Origin: Comamonadaceae bacterium
GTDB lineage: Bacteria; Pseudomonadota; Gammaproteobacteria; Burkholderiales; Burkholderiaceae_C
Direction of reading: 5' to 3'
Assembly (NCBI GenBank): GCA_947452785.1
Contig: CANGDZ010000039.1
Location: 1-34,212 of the forward strand
DNA length: 34,212 bases
The position numbers and the translations under genes were made by a program. Below are positions 1-8,661 of the stretch, one piece after another. The notes beneath the pieces are model-generated. The model was not told the origin of the DNA and made no database searches. It worked only from the letters and a program-made list of their open reading frames with translations. The number at the start of each line of letters is the position of its first letter. Position 1 is the first letter of the stretch.

Positions 1-147
1 CAAAACGGTGCTGACCATTGCGTACTTTGATGGGTTGGGAGTTCCAAGGCTGTCGTGACCTCAAACTCTCGAACCGCCGGGTGCGGACCCGCATGCCCGG
101 TGGTGTGGCAGGGGCGGCTGCAACAATTGCAGCCCCCCTATGCCGAT
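1..147 (+). mobile_element. 3' end of a group II intron (domains V and VI)
   Basis: Bases 71-106 fold as a domain V-like hairpin: CCGCC pairs with GGTGG, then GGG/CCC, a two-base TG bulge on the 3' arm, TGCG/CGCA and a GACC loop. Bases 107-144 fold as a domain VI-like hairpin: GGCA/TGCC, GGGG/CCCC and GGCTGC/GCAGCC around an AACAATT loop. A bulged TA leaves A140 unpaired, seven bases before a terminal GAT at 145-147. That is the expected branch-point geometry, and a terminal AT/AY is usual for group II introns. The rest of the intron, and any reverse transcriptase gene, would lie left of the window. Bases 1-70 carry nothing I can name. It could be a relic rather than an active copy. Confidence 0.6.
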
Positions 148-157
148 TGAGAAAAAC

Positions 158-658
158 TCAGAATTTATGCATCATATGACCGGGACCACCGTGGTGTCCC
201 TCAGCCATGCGGTGCATGAATTTGGAGGTATGTTGATCAAAAGTTTTTTTCTGTTCGTCAGATAAAGTGGCGTAAAAGGTCTTGGTGGCATCGCCGCGTT
301 TTTGCATTTCGGCATCACGTTGAGTTTTCAGGGCCGTCATTTTGTCAATGCGTTCAGGCGTGGTTACTTTGTCCATGTCGGCCATGGCCATGTGGTGCTG
401 TTCAAGGTTGTGAGGCTTCATGCTGCCGACAAAAGCAGTCCATTGACTTTCTTGTTCAGGCTTGAGTTTCAAGCTGGCTTTCAGTGCTTCCAAATGTTTC
501 GCATGGCGATGACCCATCATGTCGTGCATTTTTTGCATGGGGCCCGTTTGTCGTGCACCTGGGGGCGTGGCTGTTGTGTCGCTTGTAGGCCCGGTTTGCG
601 CCATGGAGCTCAAACCGGTGAGCAAACTGGCGGTGATCAGGAGATGACGAAGTTTCAT
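158..658 (-). CDS. Spy/CpxP-family periplasmic protein
   Basis: The 166-residue protein has a signal peptide (MKLRHLLITASLL..., likely cut after about residue 20). A His/Met-rich helical body follows, with two LTxxQ-like motifs: LKPEQ near residue 67 and LSDEQ near residue 132. The tail is very rich in His, Met and Gly. Spy and CpxP are small periplasmic helical proteins that act as chaperones or sensor partners under envelope stress. The His/Met-rich ends and the nearby copZ/copA genes suggest a metal-stress or copper link, which is inference. The gene is single and faces the intron end on its 3' side. Its start is followed by a hydrophobic core and no better start is visible upstream. Confidence 0.75.
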   Translation of the reverse strand: MKLRHLLITASLLTGLSSMAQTGPTSDTTATPPGARQTGPMQKMHDMMGHRHAKHLEALKASLKLKPEQESQWTAFVGSMKPHNLEQHHMAMADMDKVTTPERIDKMTALKTQRDAEMQKRGDATKTFYATLSDEQKKTFDQHTSKFMHRMAEGHHGGPGHMMHKF

Positions 659-771
659 GGTGTTCCCTTTGAAGTATCAAAAAACCTGAAGCCTGTGAGA
701 CCTCAAGGTGCACACCAGTGTGCGCCGTGAATGTGAACGCCATTCATCCGATGTGTATGTCTTTGTAAAGT

Positions 772-1653
772 TCAGGGGGTGAACAGTCCGTTGTTGAAGT
801 CCTCAACGGCTTGCATCAATTCAGCGCGGGTATTCATTACAAACGGGCCATATTGCGCAATGGGCTCATTCAGTGGTCGGCCGGCAATCAACAACACGCG
901 CGTGCCCGCCTTGGCGCGCAATTGAACTTGCTGGCCTTCGTTGCGAAGCAATCCCATGTGGTGCAAGGCCACAGCTTGACTTTGGCCAGCAGCCTCGATG
1001 ACTTCGGTGGTACCGCGGTAGGTGTAGAGGAAGGCGTTGTACGCGGGATTGAGCATTTGTTCAAACTGTGCGTCTTGCTCAAAGTGAATGTCCAGGTACA
1101 GGGTGTCGGTGGGGTATTCATCGGTCGCACGCTTCATGGCGCCCGATGTGCTTAGGTAGGCCCCTGAAATGATCCGCACCCGTACACCTTGCGGGCTCAC
1201 TATTTCAGGAATATCTTCGCTTTGAATGTCCCGGTACCAAGGTGCGCACAGCTTGTCTTTGCCAGGCAAATTCAGCCACAGCTGAAAGCCCTCCATCACG
1301 CCAGCTTCTTGCTCGGGCATTTCGCTGTGAATCACGCCTTTGCCTGCGGTCATCCATTGCACGCCACCGTTTTGCAGCAAACCTTGATGGCCTGCACTGT
1401 CTTGGTGGCGCATGCGGCCTGCGATCATGTATGTGATAGTTTCAAAGCCCCGGTGCGGGTGGTCTGGAAAACCACCGCCATAGTCTTTGGGGTCGTCACT
1501 GCCAAATTGATCGAGCATTAAAAACGGGTCCAGGCGCTGCTGCAAATCGGCGGTGAGCACGCGCGTCAATTTGACGCCATCACCATCGCGAGTAGGGCGG
1601 CCCAAGACCAATTGTTCGAGTCGGCGATTGATCAAAGCGGGGGTGGTGGTCAT
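772..1653 (-). CDS. Pirin family protein
   Basis: The 293-residue bicupin starts at MTTTPALINRR. The N-terminal pirin domain is clear: DPFLMLDQFG, then DHPHRGFET supplying two metal-binding His, and later HSEMPEQE supplying the third His and the Glu. A weaker C-terminal cupin follows. Pirins bind one iron or similar metal; several act as quercetinase-like dioxygenases and others as redox-sensitive regulators, so the substrate here is unknown. The open frame extends 34 codons further upstream, but that part runs into the copper chaperone gene, whose stop lies four bases before this start. The two genes are therefore probably cotranscribed. Confidence 0.85.
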   Translation of the reverse strand: MTTTPALINRRLEQLVLGRPTRDGDGVKLTRVLTADLQQRLDPFLMLDQFGSDDPKDYGGGFPDHPHRGFETITYMIAGRMRHQDSAGHQGLLQNGGVQWMTAGKGVIHSEMPEQEAGVMEGFQLWLNLPGKDKLCAPWYRDIQSEDIPEIVSPQGVRVRIISGAYLSTSGAMKRATDEYPTDTLYLDIHFEQDAQFEQMLNPAYNAFLYTYRGTTEVIEAAGQSQAVALHHMGLLRNEGQQVQLRAKAGTRVLLIAGRPLNEPIAQYGPFVMNTRAELMQAVEDFNNGLFTP

Positions 1654-1657
1654 AGGG

Positions 1658-1855
1658 TCAGGGTTGAATTTTGTAGCCTTCTTCGGCGATGGCGTGGCGC
1701 AGCGTTTCACGTGCTTGTTCGGACTCCACGGAGACAACGTTTTGACTCCGGTCAATAATGACTTTGGCTTGAGGGTCTAAAATGATCAGGGCCTTGGTGA
1801 CTGCTTTTTCACAATGACCGCAGGTCATGCCCTCGACGGTAAAAAGGTGGTTCAT
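1658..1855 (-). CDS. copZ: CopZ-like copper chaperone (HMA domain)
   Basis: This 65-residue protein is a single heavy-metal-associated domain starting MNHLFTVEGMTCGHCEKAV, with the metal-binding GMTCGHC loop at residues 9-15. Such proteins carry Cu(I) in the cytoplasm and pass it to P-type ATPases. It is divergent from the copper ATPase gene with only about 45-56 bases between starts, which supports copper rather than mercury or zinc as the cargo. The frame stays open upstream for 40 codons, but those overlap the ATPase gene on the other strand and do not look like protein, so the internal Met is taken as the start. Confidence 0.85.
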   Translation of the reverse strand: MNHLFTVEGMTCGHCEKAVTKALIILDPQAKVIIDRSQNVVSVESEQARETLRHAIAEEGYKIQP

Positions 1856-1911
1856 GCATTTGTCCCGTTTAAAAAAGAAGTCCGAGCATATCCTTTTCAT
1901 TGAAAAATGGC

Positions 1912-4143
1912 ATGACCCCAATCCCATCTGAAACCTGCGCCATTGACATTTCTGTCGGCGGCATGACCTGTGCATCTTGTGTCGCCCGGGTGGAAAAAGC
2001 GCTGAGCAAAGTGCCTGGCGTGGTCAGTGCTTCGGTCAATTTGGCGACCGAATCGGCGCGCATTCAAGTCCAGGGCGATGCGTCCATGGAAGCCATGCTG
2101 CGACGCGCCGTGCGCGATGCCGGTTACGAGCCGCGCACCGCCGCGCAAGCCGATGCGGCTTTAAACGCTTCACCTTGGGATGGTTTCTCCGCTGTGGCCT
2201 GGGGTTTGGCTTTGTCCCTGCCCTTGGTCTTGCCCATGCTGGGCGATTTGTTCGGCCAACACTGGATGCTGCCTGCGTGGTTGCAATTTGCCTTGGCCAC
2301 GCCGGTGCAGTTTGTCTTGGGGGCACGTTTTTACAAGGCCGGCTGGCACGCCGTGAGGGCCTTGAGCGGCAACATGGATTTGCTGGTGGCTCTTGGGACC
2401 TCGGCCGGTTGGTTGCTCTCGGTGTGGTTGTGGTGGGACGCGGCACCGGGCGGCATGCCGCATCTGTACTTTGAAGGCTCTGCCTTGGTGGTGACCCTGG
2501 TGCTGCTCGGCAAATGGCTGGAAGCCCGCGCCAAGCAGCAAACCACCTCGGCCATCCGCGCCTTGCACGCACTGCGGCCTGCAACAGCGCATTGGATGGG
2601 TCCCGAAGGCGTGGTCGATGTGCCTTTGCTGGAATTGCTGGTCGGTGACCGTTTGCTGGTCTTGCCTGGCGAGCGCTTCCCGGTCGATGGCGTGGTGCTC
2701 GAAGGCGAGACGCAGGTCGACGAATCGATGTTGACCGGTGAATCCCAAGCGGTGGCGAAGACCACTGGTCAAGCCCTGACCGGGGCCTCCATCAACGTCG
2801 ATGGCCGCGTGACGATGCGCGTCACCGCCGTGGGCCAAGAAACCGTGTTGGCCCACATCATTCGTTTGGTAGAAGACGCGCAAGCCGCCAAGGCGCCGAT
2901 TCAGCGGCTGGTGGATCGGGTGTCAGCGGTCTTCGTCCCGGTGGTCATTGGTGTCGCTTTGTTCACTTTGGGGGCTTGGCTGTGGCAGGGCGCCTTGTTT
3001 GACACGGCGGTGATTCACGCCGTGGCGGTGTTGGTGATTGCCTGCCCTTGCGCCCTGGGATTGGCCACGCCGGCGGCCATCATGGCCGGCACCGGTGTGG
3101 CGGCAAAAAATGGCATTTTGATCAAAGACGCACAGGCGCTGGAGTTGGCGCACCGCGTGGACACGGTGGCTTTTGACAAAACCGGCACCTTGACGGTGGG
3201 CCGGCCCCGCGTGATCGAGTTGTGGACCGCCTCTGCGCCAGAACAAGCGCAGTGGTTGCGTGTGGCCGCCGCCATTCAAAGCGGCAGCGAGCATCCCTTG
3301 GCGCGCGCGGTGTTGTCCATGGCGCACGATCAGCAGTTGGTGGAGCCTCCTTGTGAGCAGGTGCGCAGCGTGGCCGGGCGCGGCGTCGAGGCACAGATTC
3401 AGGGACACTCTTACCTGATGGGCAGCTTGGCTTGGATGCAGGCCGAAGGCCTGGATCTGGCTCCTTGGCATGTGCAGATCGATCGCTTGCATGCCCAAGG
3501 GGCCACCGTATCGGCCCTGACCGAACGCAGCGCGCAAGGTCAGGCACCTGGCCTGCTCTTGCACGCATTGTTTGCCTTTGGCGACGAGCCCAAACCCGGA
3601 GCCGCTGAGGCTTTGGCGGCCTTGCGCCAACGCGGCTTGCGCTTGGTGATGATTTCCGGCGACAACCAGGCTGCGGCCAACGCCATGGCGCGTCGTTTGG
3701 GCTTGCGCCCCGAAGCGGGCGAGGTGCGCGCAGAAGTCTTGCCGGTGGACAAATCCGCGCTGATCAACCAGCTCAAAGAAGGCGGGCATATCGTGGCCAT
3801 GGTGGGCGATGGCGTCAATGACGCACCCGCTCTGGCCGCGGCCCATGTGGGCATGGCCATGGGCAATGGCACCGATGTGGCGATGCACGCGGCGGGCATC
3901 ACCTTGATGCGTGGCGATGTGGCCTTGGTGGCGGATGCGTTGGACATTTCGGCGCGCACCGTGGCCAAGATACGGCAAAACCTGTTTTGGGCTTTTGCCT
4001 ACAACGTGGCGGGCATTCCCTTGGCGGCGCTGGGCTTTTTAAATCCGGTACTGGCGGGCGGGGCCATGGCCATGAGTTCGGTCAGCGTCATGACCAACGC
4101 CTTGTTGCTCAAGCGCTGGATGCCCTTGCGCGACAAAACCTGA
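1912..4143 (+). CDS. copA: Copper-exporting P1B-type ATPase CopA
   Basis: This membrane ATPase exports Cu(I) from the cytoplasm. Counted from an upstream TTG at 1900, the 747-residue frame shows one N-terminal HMA domain (GMTCASC, residues 21-27), the actuator TGES (279-282), the transmembrane CPC metal site (382-384), the phosphorylated DKTGTL (Asp426), the HP motif in [11 protein letters not shown] and the hinge GDGVNDAP. The CPC plus C-terminal membrane residues fit the Cu(I)/Ag(I) class. The start is uncertain: TTG 1900 or ATG 1912, neither with a strong ribosome site; I list ATG. The gene is divergent from copZ. I saw no clear CueR dyad in the short gap. Confidence 0.93.
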   Translation: MTPIPSETCAIDISVGGMTCASCVARVEKALSKVPGVVSASVNLATESARIQVQGDASMEAMLRRAVRDAGYEPRTAAQADAALNASPWDGFSAVAWGLALSLPLVLPMLGDLFGQHWMLPAWLQFALATPVQFVLGARFYKAGWHAVRALSGNMDLLVALGTSAGWLLSVWLWWDAAPGGMPHLYFEGSALVVTLVLLGKWLEARAKQQTTSAIRALHALRPATAHWMGPEGVVDVPLLELLVGDRLLVLPGERFPVDGVVLEGETQVDESMLTGESQAVAKTTGQALTGASINVDGRVTMRVTAVGQETVLAHIIRLVEDAQAAKAPIQRLVDRVSAVFVPVVIGVALFTLGAWLWQGALFDTAVIHAVAVLVIACPCALGLATPAAIMAGTGVAAKNGILIKDAQALELAHRVDTVAFDKTGTLTVGRPRVIELWTASAPEQAQWLRVAAAIQSGSEHPLARAVLSMAHDQQLVEPPCEQVRSVAGRGVEAQIQGHSYLMGSLAWMQAEGLDLAPWHVQIDRLHAQGATVSALTERSAQGQAPGLLLHALFAFGDEPKPGAAEALAALRQRGLRLVMISGDNQAAANAMARRLGLRPEAGEVRAEVLPVDKSALINQLKEGGHIVAMVGDGVNDAPALAAAHVGMAMGNGTDVAMHAAGITLMRGDVALVADALDISARTVAKIRQNLFWAFAYNVAGIPLAALGFLNPVLAGGAMAMSSVSVMTNALLLKRWMPLRDKT

Positions 4144-4225
4144 GCAGAATTTGGGGTTTGCGCAGAGTTCTTGATTTGAGTCATTTCGGCGGGTCGAAAG
4201 CCCGGGCACACTGGATTCTCCAACT

Positions 4226-4240
4226 AGGAGAATTACCGTG
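4226..4240 (+). promoter_or_regulatory. Ribosome binding site fixing a GTG start
   Basis: AGGAG at 4226-4230 sits seven bases before GTG at 4238-4240. No in-frame ATG has a comparable site nearby, so the GTG is taken as the start of the hemerythrin-like gene. Confidence 0.7.
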
Positions 4241-4819
4241 AAACACAGCAGTTTGCAAATCATTCGGGACGAACATGCTTCACTGGCCGCTATGTTGCAA
4301 TCCATGCGTTTGATGGTGCAACGTGGCACGGCAGGCCAGGCGCAAAACTTTTTCGAGGTGATGCGCGCAATGTTGTTTTACATCGATGAGTTTCCGGAGC
4401 GCTTGCACCATCCGAAAGAATCGAACCTGCTGTTTCCTCGCGTGGTGCGCAAAGCGCCCAGCGTCATGGGCGCGGTGGACCGGCTGGAACGCGATCACAT
4501 GCAAAGCGAAAAAGCGGTGCGCGATCTACAGCATTTGCTTTTGGCGTGGGAGCTGCTTGGGGAGTCGCGCCGCGACGCCTTTGTGATCGCATTCACCCCC
4601 TATGTGGACGCCTATTTGGAACATATGCGGCTGGAGGAGACTGAAATCTTGCCCCAGGCTGAAAAACTGTTGTCTGCCGACGATTGGCGGGAATTGGACG
4701 CCGAGTTCGAAAAGAACGCGGATCCGCTTACCGGGAAACACCCGCCGGGCCCCGAGTTTGAAAAACTCTTCAGCCGCATCGTGATGAAAGCGCCCGCACC
4801 GATTGGCTTGGGCGTTTAA
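4238..4819 (+). CDS. Hemerythrin-like (HHE) domain protein
   Basis: The 193-residue protein has a hemerythrin HHE four-helix bundle in its first 145 residues. Likely di-iron ligands are His13, His57 or His58 with Glu61 (HHPKE), His87 (RDHMQ), and His129 with Glu133 (EHMRLEE). Family members bind O2 or NO or sense iron and redox state in the cytoplasm; the exact role here is unknown. There is no signal peptide and no fused signalling domain. The gene starts with GTG behind a good Shine-Dalgarno, 94 bases after copA, so it may be read with copA or from its own promoter. A weak terminator-like hairpin follows. Confidence 0.85.
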   Translation: MKHSSLQIIRDEHASLAAMLQSMRLMVQRGTAGQAQNFFEVMRAMLFYIDEFPERLHHPKESNLLFPRVVRKAPSVMGAVDRLERDHMQSEKAVRDLQHLLLAWELLGESRRDAFVIAFTPYVDAYLEHMRLEETEILPQAEKLLSADDWRELDAEFEKNADPLTGKHPPGPEFEKLFSRIVMKAPAPIGLGV

Positions 4820-4826
4820 GGCGAAT

Positions 4827-4850
4827 CCGCCCCTTGGTGCGGGCGGTTTC
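4827..4850 (+). terminator. Possible terminator after the hemerythrin-like gene
   Basis: CCGCCC (4827-4832) and GGGCGG (4841-4846) form a six-pair GC stem around an eight-base loop, followed by only a short TTTC. It lies between two convergent genes, where a terminator is expected, but the T-tract is weak. Confidence 0.35.
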
Positions 4851-5970
4851 AGGCCCCCAGAGTGGGGTAGTCGGTATAGCCCGCATCGCCGCCGCCGTAG
4901 AAGGTCGTGCGGTCGGGGGTGTTGAACGGGCCACCGGCGCGTAGGCGCGCCGTGAGATCGGGGTTGGCAATGAACGACTTGCCAAACGCCACCAAGTCCG
5001 CGCCACTGGCCAAAGATTGCTCTGCCAGCGCCAAGTCATAACCGTTGTTGAGCATCCAGGCCGCGTGGCCGCCCGCTTGCGTGTACGCGTGCTGCAGCGC
5101 GGCGTAGTCGAAAGCCGTGTCGCCTTGCTGGTGGTCGCGCGGCCCGCCGGTAGAGCCTTCGATCACATGCACATAGGCCAGATTCAAAGGCGCCAACAAA
5201 CCCACCACATGCGTAAACAAGGCTTGGGGTTGCGCGTCTTGCGCATCGTTGGCCGGCGTCACCGGGGAGATGCGGATGCCGGTGCGTTCGCCGCCAATTT
5301 CGGCGCACACCGCTTGCATCACTTCGTTGAGAAAGCGCGCCCGGTTTTCGATGGCGCCGCCGTAGGCGTCGCTGCGCTGATTCGAGCCCGCGCGCAAAAA
5401 CTGGTCAATCAAATAGCCGTTGGCCGCGTGCACTTCTACGCCGTCAAAGCCGGCCGCGATCGCGTGCTTCGCGGCCACGCGGTAGTCCTGCACGATGCCT
5501 GGCAACTCGCTGAGCTGCAGTGCGCGTGGCGCCGAGGTGTCGGCAAAAGTGGGCTTGCCGTCGATCAGCAACACGGTTTTGGTTTTGGCTGTCAATGCCG
5601 AGGGTGCGACGGGCGCTTGGCCGCCCGGTTGCAGACTGGTGTGGGAGACGCGACCCACATGCCACAACTGCATCACGATCTTGCCGCCCTGCTGGTGCAC
5701 GGCGGCGGTGACTTGCTTCCAGGCCTCGACCTGCGCATCGCTCCAAATGCCCGGTACGTCTGCATAGCCTTGGCCCTGGTGGCTGATGGCGGTGGCTTCG
5801 GTGATGATCAGACCCGCACCGCTTGTGGGGTTGGCGCGTTGGCCGTAGTACACCGCCATGCGCGCATTGGCCAGGGCGCCGGGGGCGCGGTTGCGGGTCA
5901 AGGGGGCCATCACGACGCGGTTGGCCAAGGCTATGGCGCCGACTTGGCAGGGTTCAAACAAGTTTTTCAT
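4849..5970 (-). CDS. Old Yellow Enzyme-family alkene reductase (NemA-like)
   Basis: The 373-residue FMN flavoprotein starts at MKNLFEPCQVG. Family marks include the FMN-binding start (NRVVMAPLTRNRA), the strand QLWHVGR, and the substrate-binding pair HAAN within VEVHAANGYLIDQFL, followed by the usual DAYGG and ENR. The C-terminal phosphate-binding part reads VAFGKSFIANPDL. Such enzymes reduce activated C=C bonds of enones, maleimides or nitro compounds with NAD(P)H. It is the last gene of a minus-strand run, 11 bases after the aldolase gene. Five further upstream codons (MIRWP) are possible but would overlap the aldolase stop region. Confidence 0.9.
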   Translation of the reverse strand: MKNLFEPCQVGAIALANRVVMAPLTRNRAPGALANARMAVYYGQRANPTSGAGLIITEATAISHQGQGYADVPGIWSDAQVEAWKQVTAAVHQQGGKIVMQLWHVGRVSHTSLQPGGQAPVAPSALTAKTKTVLLIDGKPTFADTSAPRALQLSELPGIVQDYRVAAKHAIAAGFDGVEVHAANGYLIDQFLRAGSNQRSDAYGGAIENRARFLNEVMQAVCAEIGGERTGIRISPVTPANDAQDAQPQALFTHVVGLLAPLNLAYVHVIEGSTGGPRDHQQGDTAFDYAALQHAYTQAGGHAAWMLNNGYDLALAEQSLASGADLVAFGKSFIANPDLTARLRAGGPFNTPDRTTFYGGGDAGYTDYPTLGA

Positions 5971-5981
5971 GGGCCATCTTA

Positions 5982-6767
5982 TCAAGTGGCGAAATCGCTG
6001 TTTTCACGTTGCAGTTTGCGCAGCAGGGACGGCCAAACGAATTGACCGCCCAGACCGCCGGTTTGCACCCGCATCGAAGTGGCCACGCCGTCCAAAATCT
6101 GCGGGTCCACCGAGGTCAAGGCGTGAGCGCCTTGCTGGCCGGCTAGCGCATCGACTTGGATGCGGCACGTGTTTTCGAAGGTGTACATCGACAAAAAGGC
6201 GTCAGCAATGGTTTTGCCCACGGTGAGCAGGCCGTGGTTGCGCAGCATCAGGTAGTTGGCGTGGCCCAGGTCGGCCTGCAGGCGGGCTTTTTCATCATCG
6301 CGGATCGCTACGCCTTCGTAGCCGTGATAGGCCAGGGAAGCTAGAACAAAGGTGCTTTGCTGGCTGATGGGCAAGACACCATGATGTTGTGCGCTCACCG
6401 CCACACCGGCGCGGGTGTGGGTGTGCAACACGCAGCCTGCGTCTTCGCGCACTTCATGCACCGCGCTGTGGATCACAAAGCCGGCGGGGTTAACGGGGAA
6501 GGGGTTGGCGTCGAGTTTGTTGCACTGCATGTCCACCTTGACCAAGCTGGAGGCGGTGATTTCGTCGAACATCAGTCCATAGGGGTTGATCAAAAACTGG
6601 TGGCTGTCGCCCGCCACGCTGTGCGGCAACTTGGCGCTGATGTGGGTGAAGACCAAATCGCTCCAGCCATAAAGGGCCACTAAGCGGTAGCAAGCGGCCA
6701 GGTCGCAGCGCAATTGCCACTCGTCGGCATGGACCTCGTTTTTCACGCTGGGGATGTTCAAGCTCAT
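5982..6767 (-). CDS. Class II aldolase/adducin family protein
   Basis: The 261-residue protein starts at MSLNIPSVKNEV with AGGAA a few bases upstream. Class II aldolases use a divalent metal held by His residues: HTHTRAG (His115 and His117) and LRNHGLLTVG (His178) are present. An acidic residue near residue 69 (MFDEIT) could be catalytic. Relatives include fuculose-phosphate aldolase and decarboxylases, but this adducin-like subgroup is mostly uncharacterised, so no substrate is claimed. The gap to the reductase gene downstream is 11 bases, which suggests cotranscription. Confidence 0.85.
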   Translation of the reverse strand: MSLNIPSVKNEVHADEWQLRCDLAACYRLVALYGWSDLVFTHISAKLPHSVAGDSHQFLINPYGLMFDEITASSLVKVDMQCNKLDANPFPVNPAGFVIHSAVHEVREDAGCVLHTHTRAGVAVSAQHHGVLPISQQSTFVLASLAYHGYEGVAIRDDEKARLQADLGHANYLMLRNHGLLTVGKTIADAFLSMYTFENTCRIQVDALAGQQGAHALTSVDPQILDGVATSMRVQTGGLGGQFVWPSLLRKLQRENSDFAT

Positions 6768-6798
6768 GGCAATGGTTCCTTCAAATGGGATCGCAAGC

Positions 6799-7071
6799 TT
6801 AATCTGGTGCGGTGAGCTTTTCCAGTCGCGCAAGGTACAGCCGTGCGTACTGGCCGCCATCGTCTTGCGCGCCGCACATCTCGGGCTGCGGCTGCAGTTG
6901 CCCGCACACGGCGGGCCGCACAGGTTGACCAAAAATCAAGCAGCGCAGGTCGTCGGCCAATTGAACGCAGCGCATGCCCGCCGGTTTGCCCAAAGGCATG
7001 CCGGGGATGGGCGAGCTGATGGAGGGCGCGATGCAACAGGCAGCGCAGCCGCTGCGGCAAGAAAAAGTCAT
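6799..7071 (-). CDS. YkgJ-family cysteine cluster protein
   Basis: This 90-residue protein begins MTFSCRSGCAACC and carries a dense cysteine set (residues 5, 9, 12 and 13), then further Cys at about 35, 44, 56 and 66. The pattern CxxxCxxCC followed by GKPAGMRCVQL fits the YkgJ (formerly UPF0153) family, thought to bind zinc or an Fe-S cluster. Its function is not established. It lies 48 bases after the glutamate dehydrogenase gene and 31 bases before the aldolase gene on the same strand. Confidence 0.75.
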   Translation of the reverse strand: MTFSCRSGCAACCIAPSISSPIPGMPLGKPAGMRCVQLADDLRCLIFGQPVRPAVCGQLQPQPEMCGAQDDGGQYARLYLARLEKLTAPD

Positions 7072-7119
7072 GCCCGGATGCTAACCCGTGTCCGCGGCTT
7101 TAGCCGCCGTGGTCGCGCC

Positions 7120-8412
7120 TCAAGGGTACAGGCCGCGCAGTTCGCGTGCTTGCAAGATGCGTGTGCAGGCGGTGATGAAGGTGGCCGTGCGCAGGCTGAC
7201 TTGGTGCGCTTGCGCCACCTGCCAGATGCCCTCAAAAGCCTCGGTCAAGATGCGCACCAGGCGCGCGTTGACGTCGTCTTCGCTCCAGAAAAAGCTGGAG
7301 AAGTCCTGCACCCATTCGAAGTAACTCACCGTCACGCCGCCGGCGTTAGCGATCACGTCAGGCACCACCAGAATGTTGCGCTCACGCAAGATGTCGTCGG
7401 CCGCCGGCGTGGTCGGGCCGTTAGCGCCCTCAATCACCAGCCGCGCTTGGATGCGGTGCGCGTTTTCGGTGGTGATTTGCTGCTCCATGGCAGCGGGGAT
7501 CATCACGTCGCAGGGCGCATCCCAAAAGGCTTCATGCGCGATCGATTCAGCCCCTTCAAAGCCGGCCACGCTGCCGTGCGTTTGCACGTGCTGCCACAGT
7601 GCCAGCGCGTCCAGGCCTGCGGGCTGGTACAGAGTGGCCTCATGGTCTTGCACCGCCACTAGCAAGGCCCCGGCTTGCGTGAACAGCTGCGCTGCCACGC
7701 CGCCCACGTTGCCAAAGCCCTGCACCGCAATGCGAGCGCCTGGAATGGGCAAGTCGATGTGCTGCGCCGCTAGACAGCCGACCGTGAACACGCCGCGTCC
7801 GGTGGCCTCTTTGCGTCCCAGCGAGCCGCCCAGCGCGACGGGTTTGCCGGTGACCACCGCCGTGTGCGTGGCGCCTTGGTTCATGGAGTAGGTGTCCATC
7901 ATCCAGGCCATGATTTGCTCGTTGGTGTTGACGTCGGGCGCCGGAATGTCTTTGGTCGGCCCAATGATCACGCCGATCTCGCTGGTGTAGCGCCGCGTCA
8001 AGCGCTCCAGCTCACCGCGGGACAAGGTCTTGGGGTCGACGCGAATGCCGCCTTTGGCGCCACCAAACGGTAGGTTGACGGCGGCGTTCTTCACCGACAT
8101 CCAGGCCGACAAGGCCATCACTTCAGACAGCGTGACTTCGGGGTGAAAGCGTACGCCCCCTTTGCCCGGGCCGCGACTGGTGTTGTGCTGCACCCGATAG
8201 CCCTCAAAGTGGGCCATGGTGCCGTTGTCCAGCGCAATCGGCACGTCCACGATCAGGATGCGCTTGGGGCGCTTCAAGGTCTCGACCCAGCGCGACAGCG
8301 GCCCCAAGTAGGGCGTGACCCGGTCGACCTGCTGCAAGTAGTCGCCCCAGGGGCCAAGGTGGTCGGGGTTCAGGTACGAAGGCAAGGAGTGAGGTGTCTG
8401 GGCACTTGGCAT
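7120..8412 (-). CDS. gdhA: Glutamate dehydrogenase (Glu/Leu/Phe/Val family)
   Basis: The 430-residue cytoplasmic enzyme interconverts glutamate and 2-oxoglutarate plus ammonia. The substrate domain shows [11 protein letters not shown] (residues 81-91) and the catalytic-lysine motif [13 protein letters not shown] (115-127). The nucleotide-binding turn is GFGNVGG (232-238), with Asp (VAVQDHEA) at the end of the second strand favouring NAD(H), which is inference. The length is normal for the hexameric short class. It heads a minus-strand run of four genes, divergent from mnmG across about 250 bases. Confidence 0.93.
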   Translation of the reverse strand: MPSAQTPHSLPSYLNPDHLGPWGDYLQQVDRVTPYLGPLSRWVETLKRPKRILIVDVPIALDNGTMAHFEGYRVQHNTSRGPGKGGVRFHPEVTLSEVMALSAWMSVKNAAVNLPFGGAKGGIRVDPKTLSRGELERLTRRYTSEIGVIIGPTKDIPAPDVNTNEQIMAWMMDTYSMNQGATHTAVVTGKPVALGGSLGRKEATGRGVFTVGCLAAQHIDLPIPGARIAVQGFGNVGGVAAQLFTQAGALLVAVQDHEATLYQPAGLDALALWQHVQTHGSVAGFEGAESIAHEAFWDAPCDVMIPAAMEQQITTENAHRIQARLVIEGANGPTTPAADDILRERNILVVPDVIANAGGVTVSYFEWVQDFSSFFWSEDDVNARLVRILTEAFEGIWQVAQAHQVSLRTATFITACTRILQARELRGLYP

Positions 8413-8661
8413 GAGAACTTTCGGTTGAATCGAGACGCCAGCTTAGGTTTTCTACGCGCCGCTGTCCAAGGCCGATAGCGGGTGGAGTTATGCAAAAAAA
8501 GAATAACCGTCCAGCTCATGGTCTCCCCCGTGCGCGTCCTGGGCGCGGCGAAGGCCGGGATGCTGCATTTTTTCAGCCAGCTTGTAAAATCAGCTAAATT
8601 TTGGCCGCACTGGCGCAGTGCGGCGTTCGGGCGCGGCGCGCCTTGTTTGTTGGAACCTTCC

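Noticed and set aside
1703..1718. GTTTCACGTG, a parS-like half site in the copZ gene
   Set aside because: Only about 10 of 16 bases match, the second half is lost, and it is 8 kb from the real cluster.
2923..3978. Long minus-strand open frame (351 codons) opposite copA
   Set aside because: It is His/Gln/Arg-rich low-complexity shadow sequence opposite a fully motif-supported gene in GC-rich DNA.
5017..6045. Long plus-strand open frame (342 codons) opposite the Old Yellow Enzyme gene
   Set aside because: No recognisable domains, Ala/Gly/His-biased composition, and the minus strand carries a complete flavoprotein.
8561..8590. TAAAAT (8585-8590) as a -10 box for mnmG
   Set aside because: No acceptable -35 at 16-18 bases; too weak to list as a promoter.
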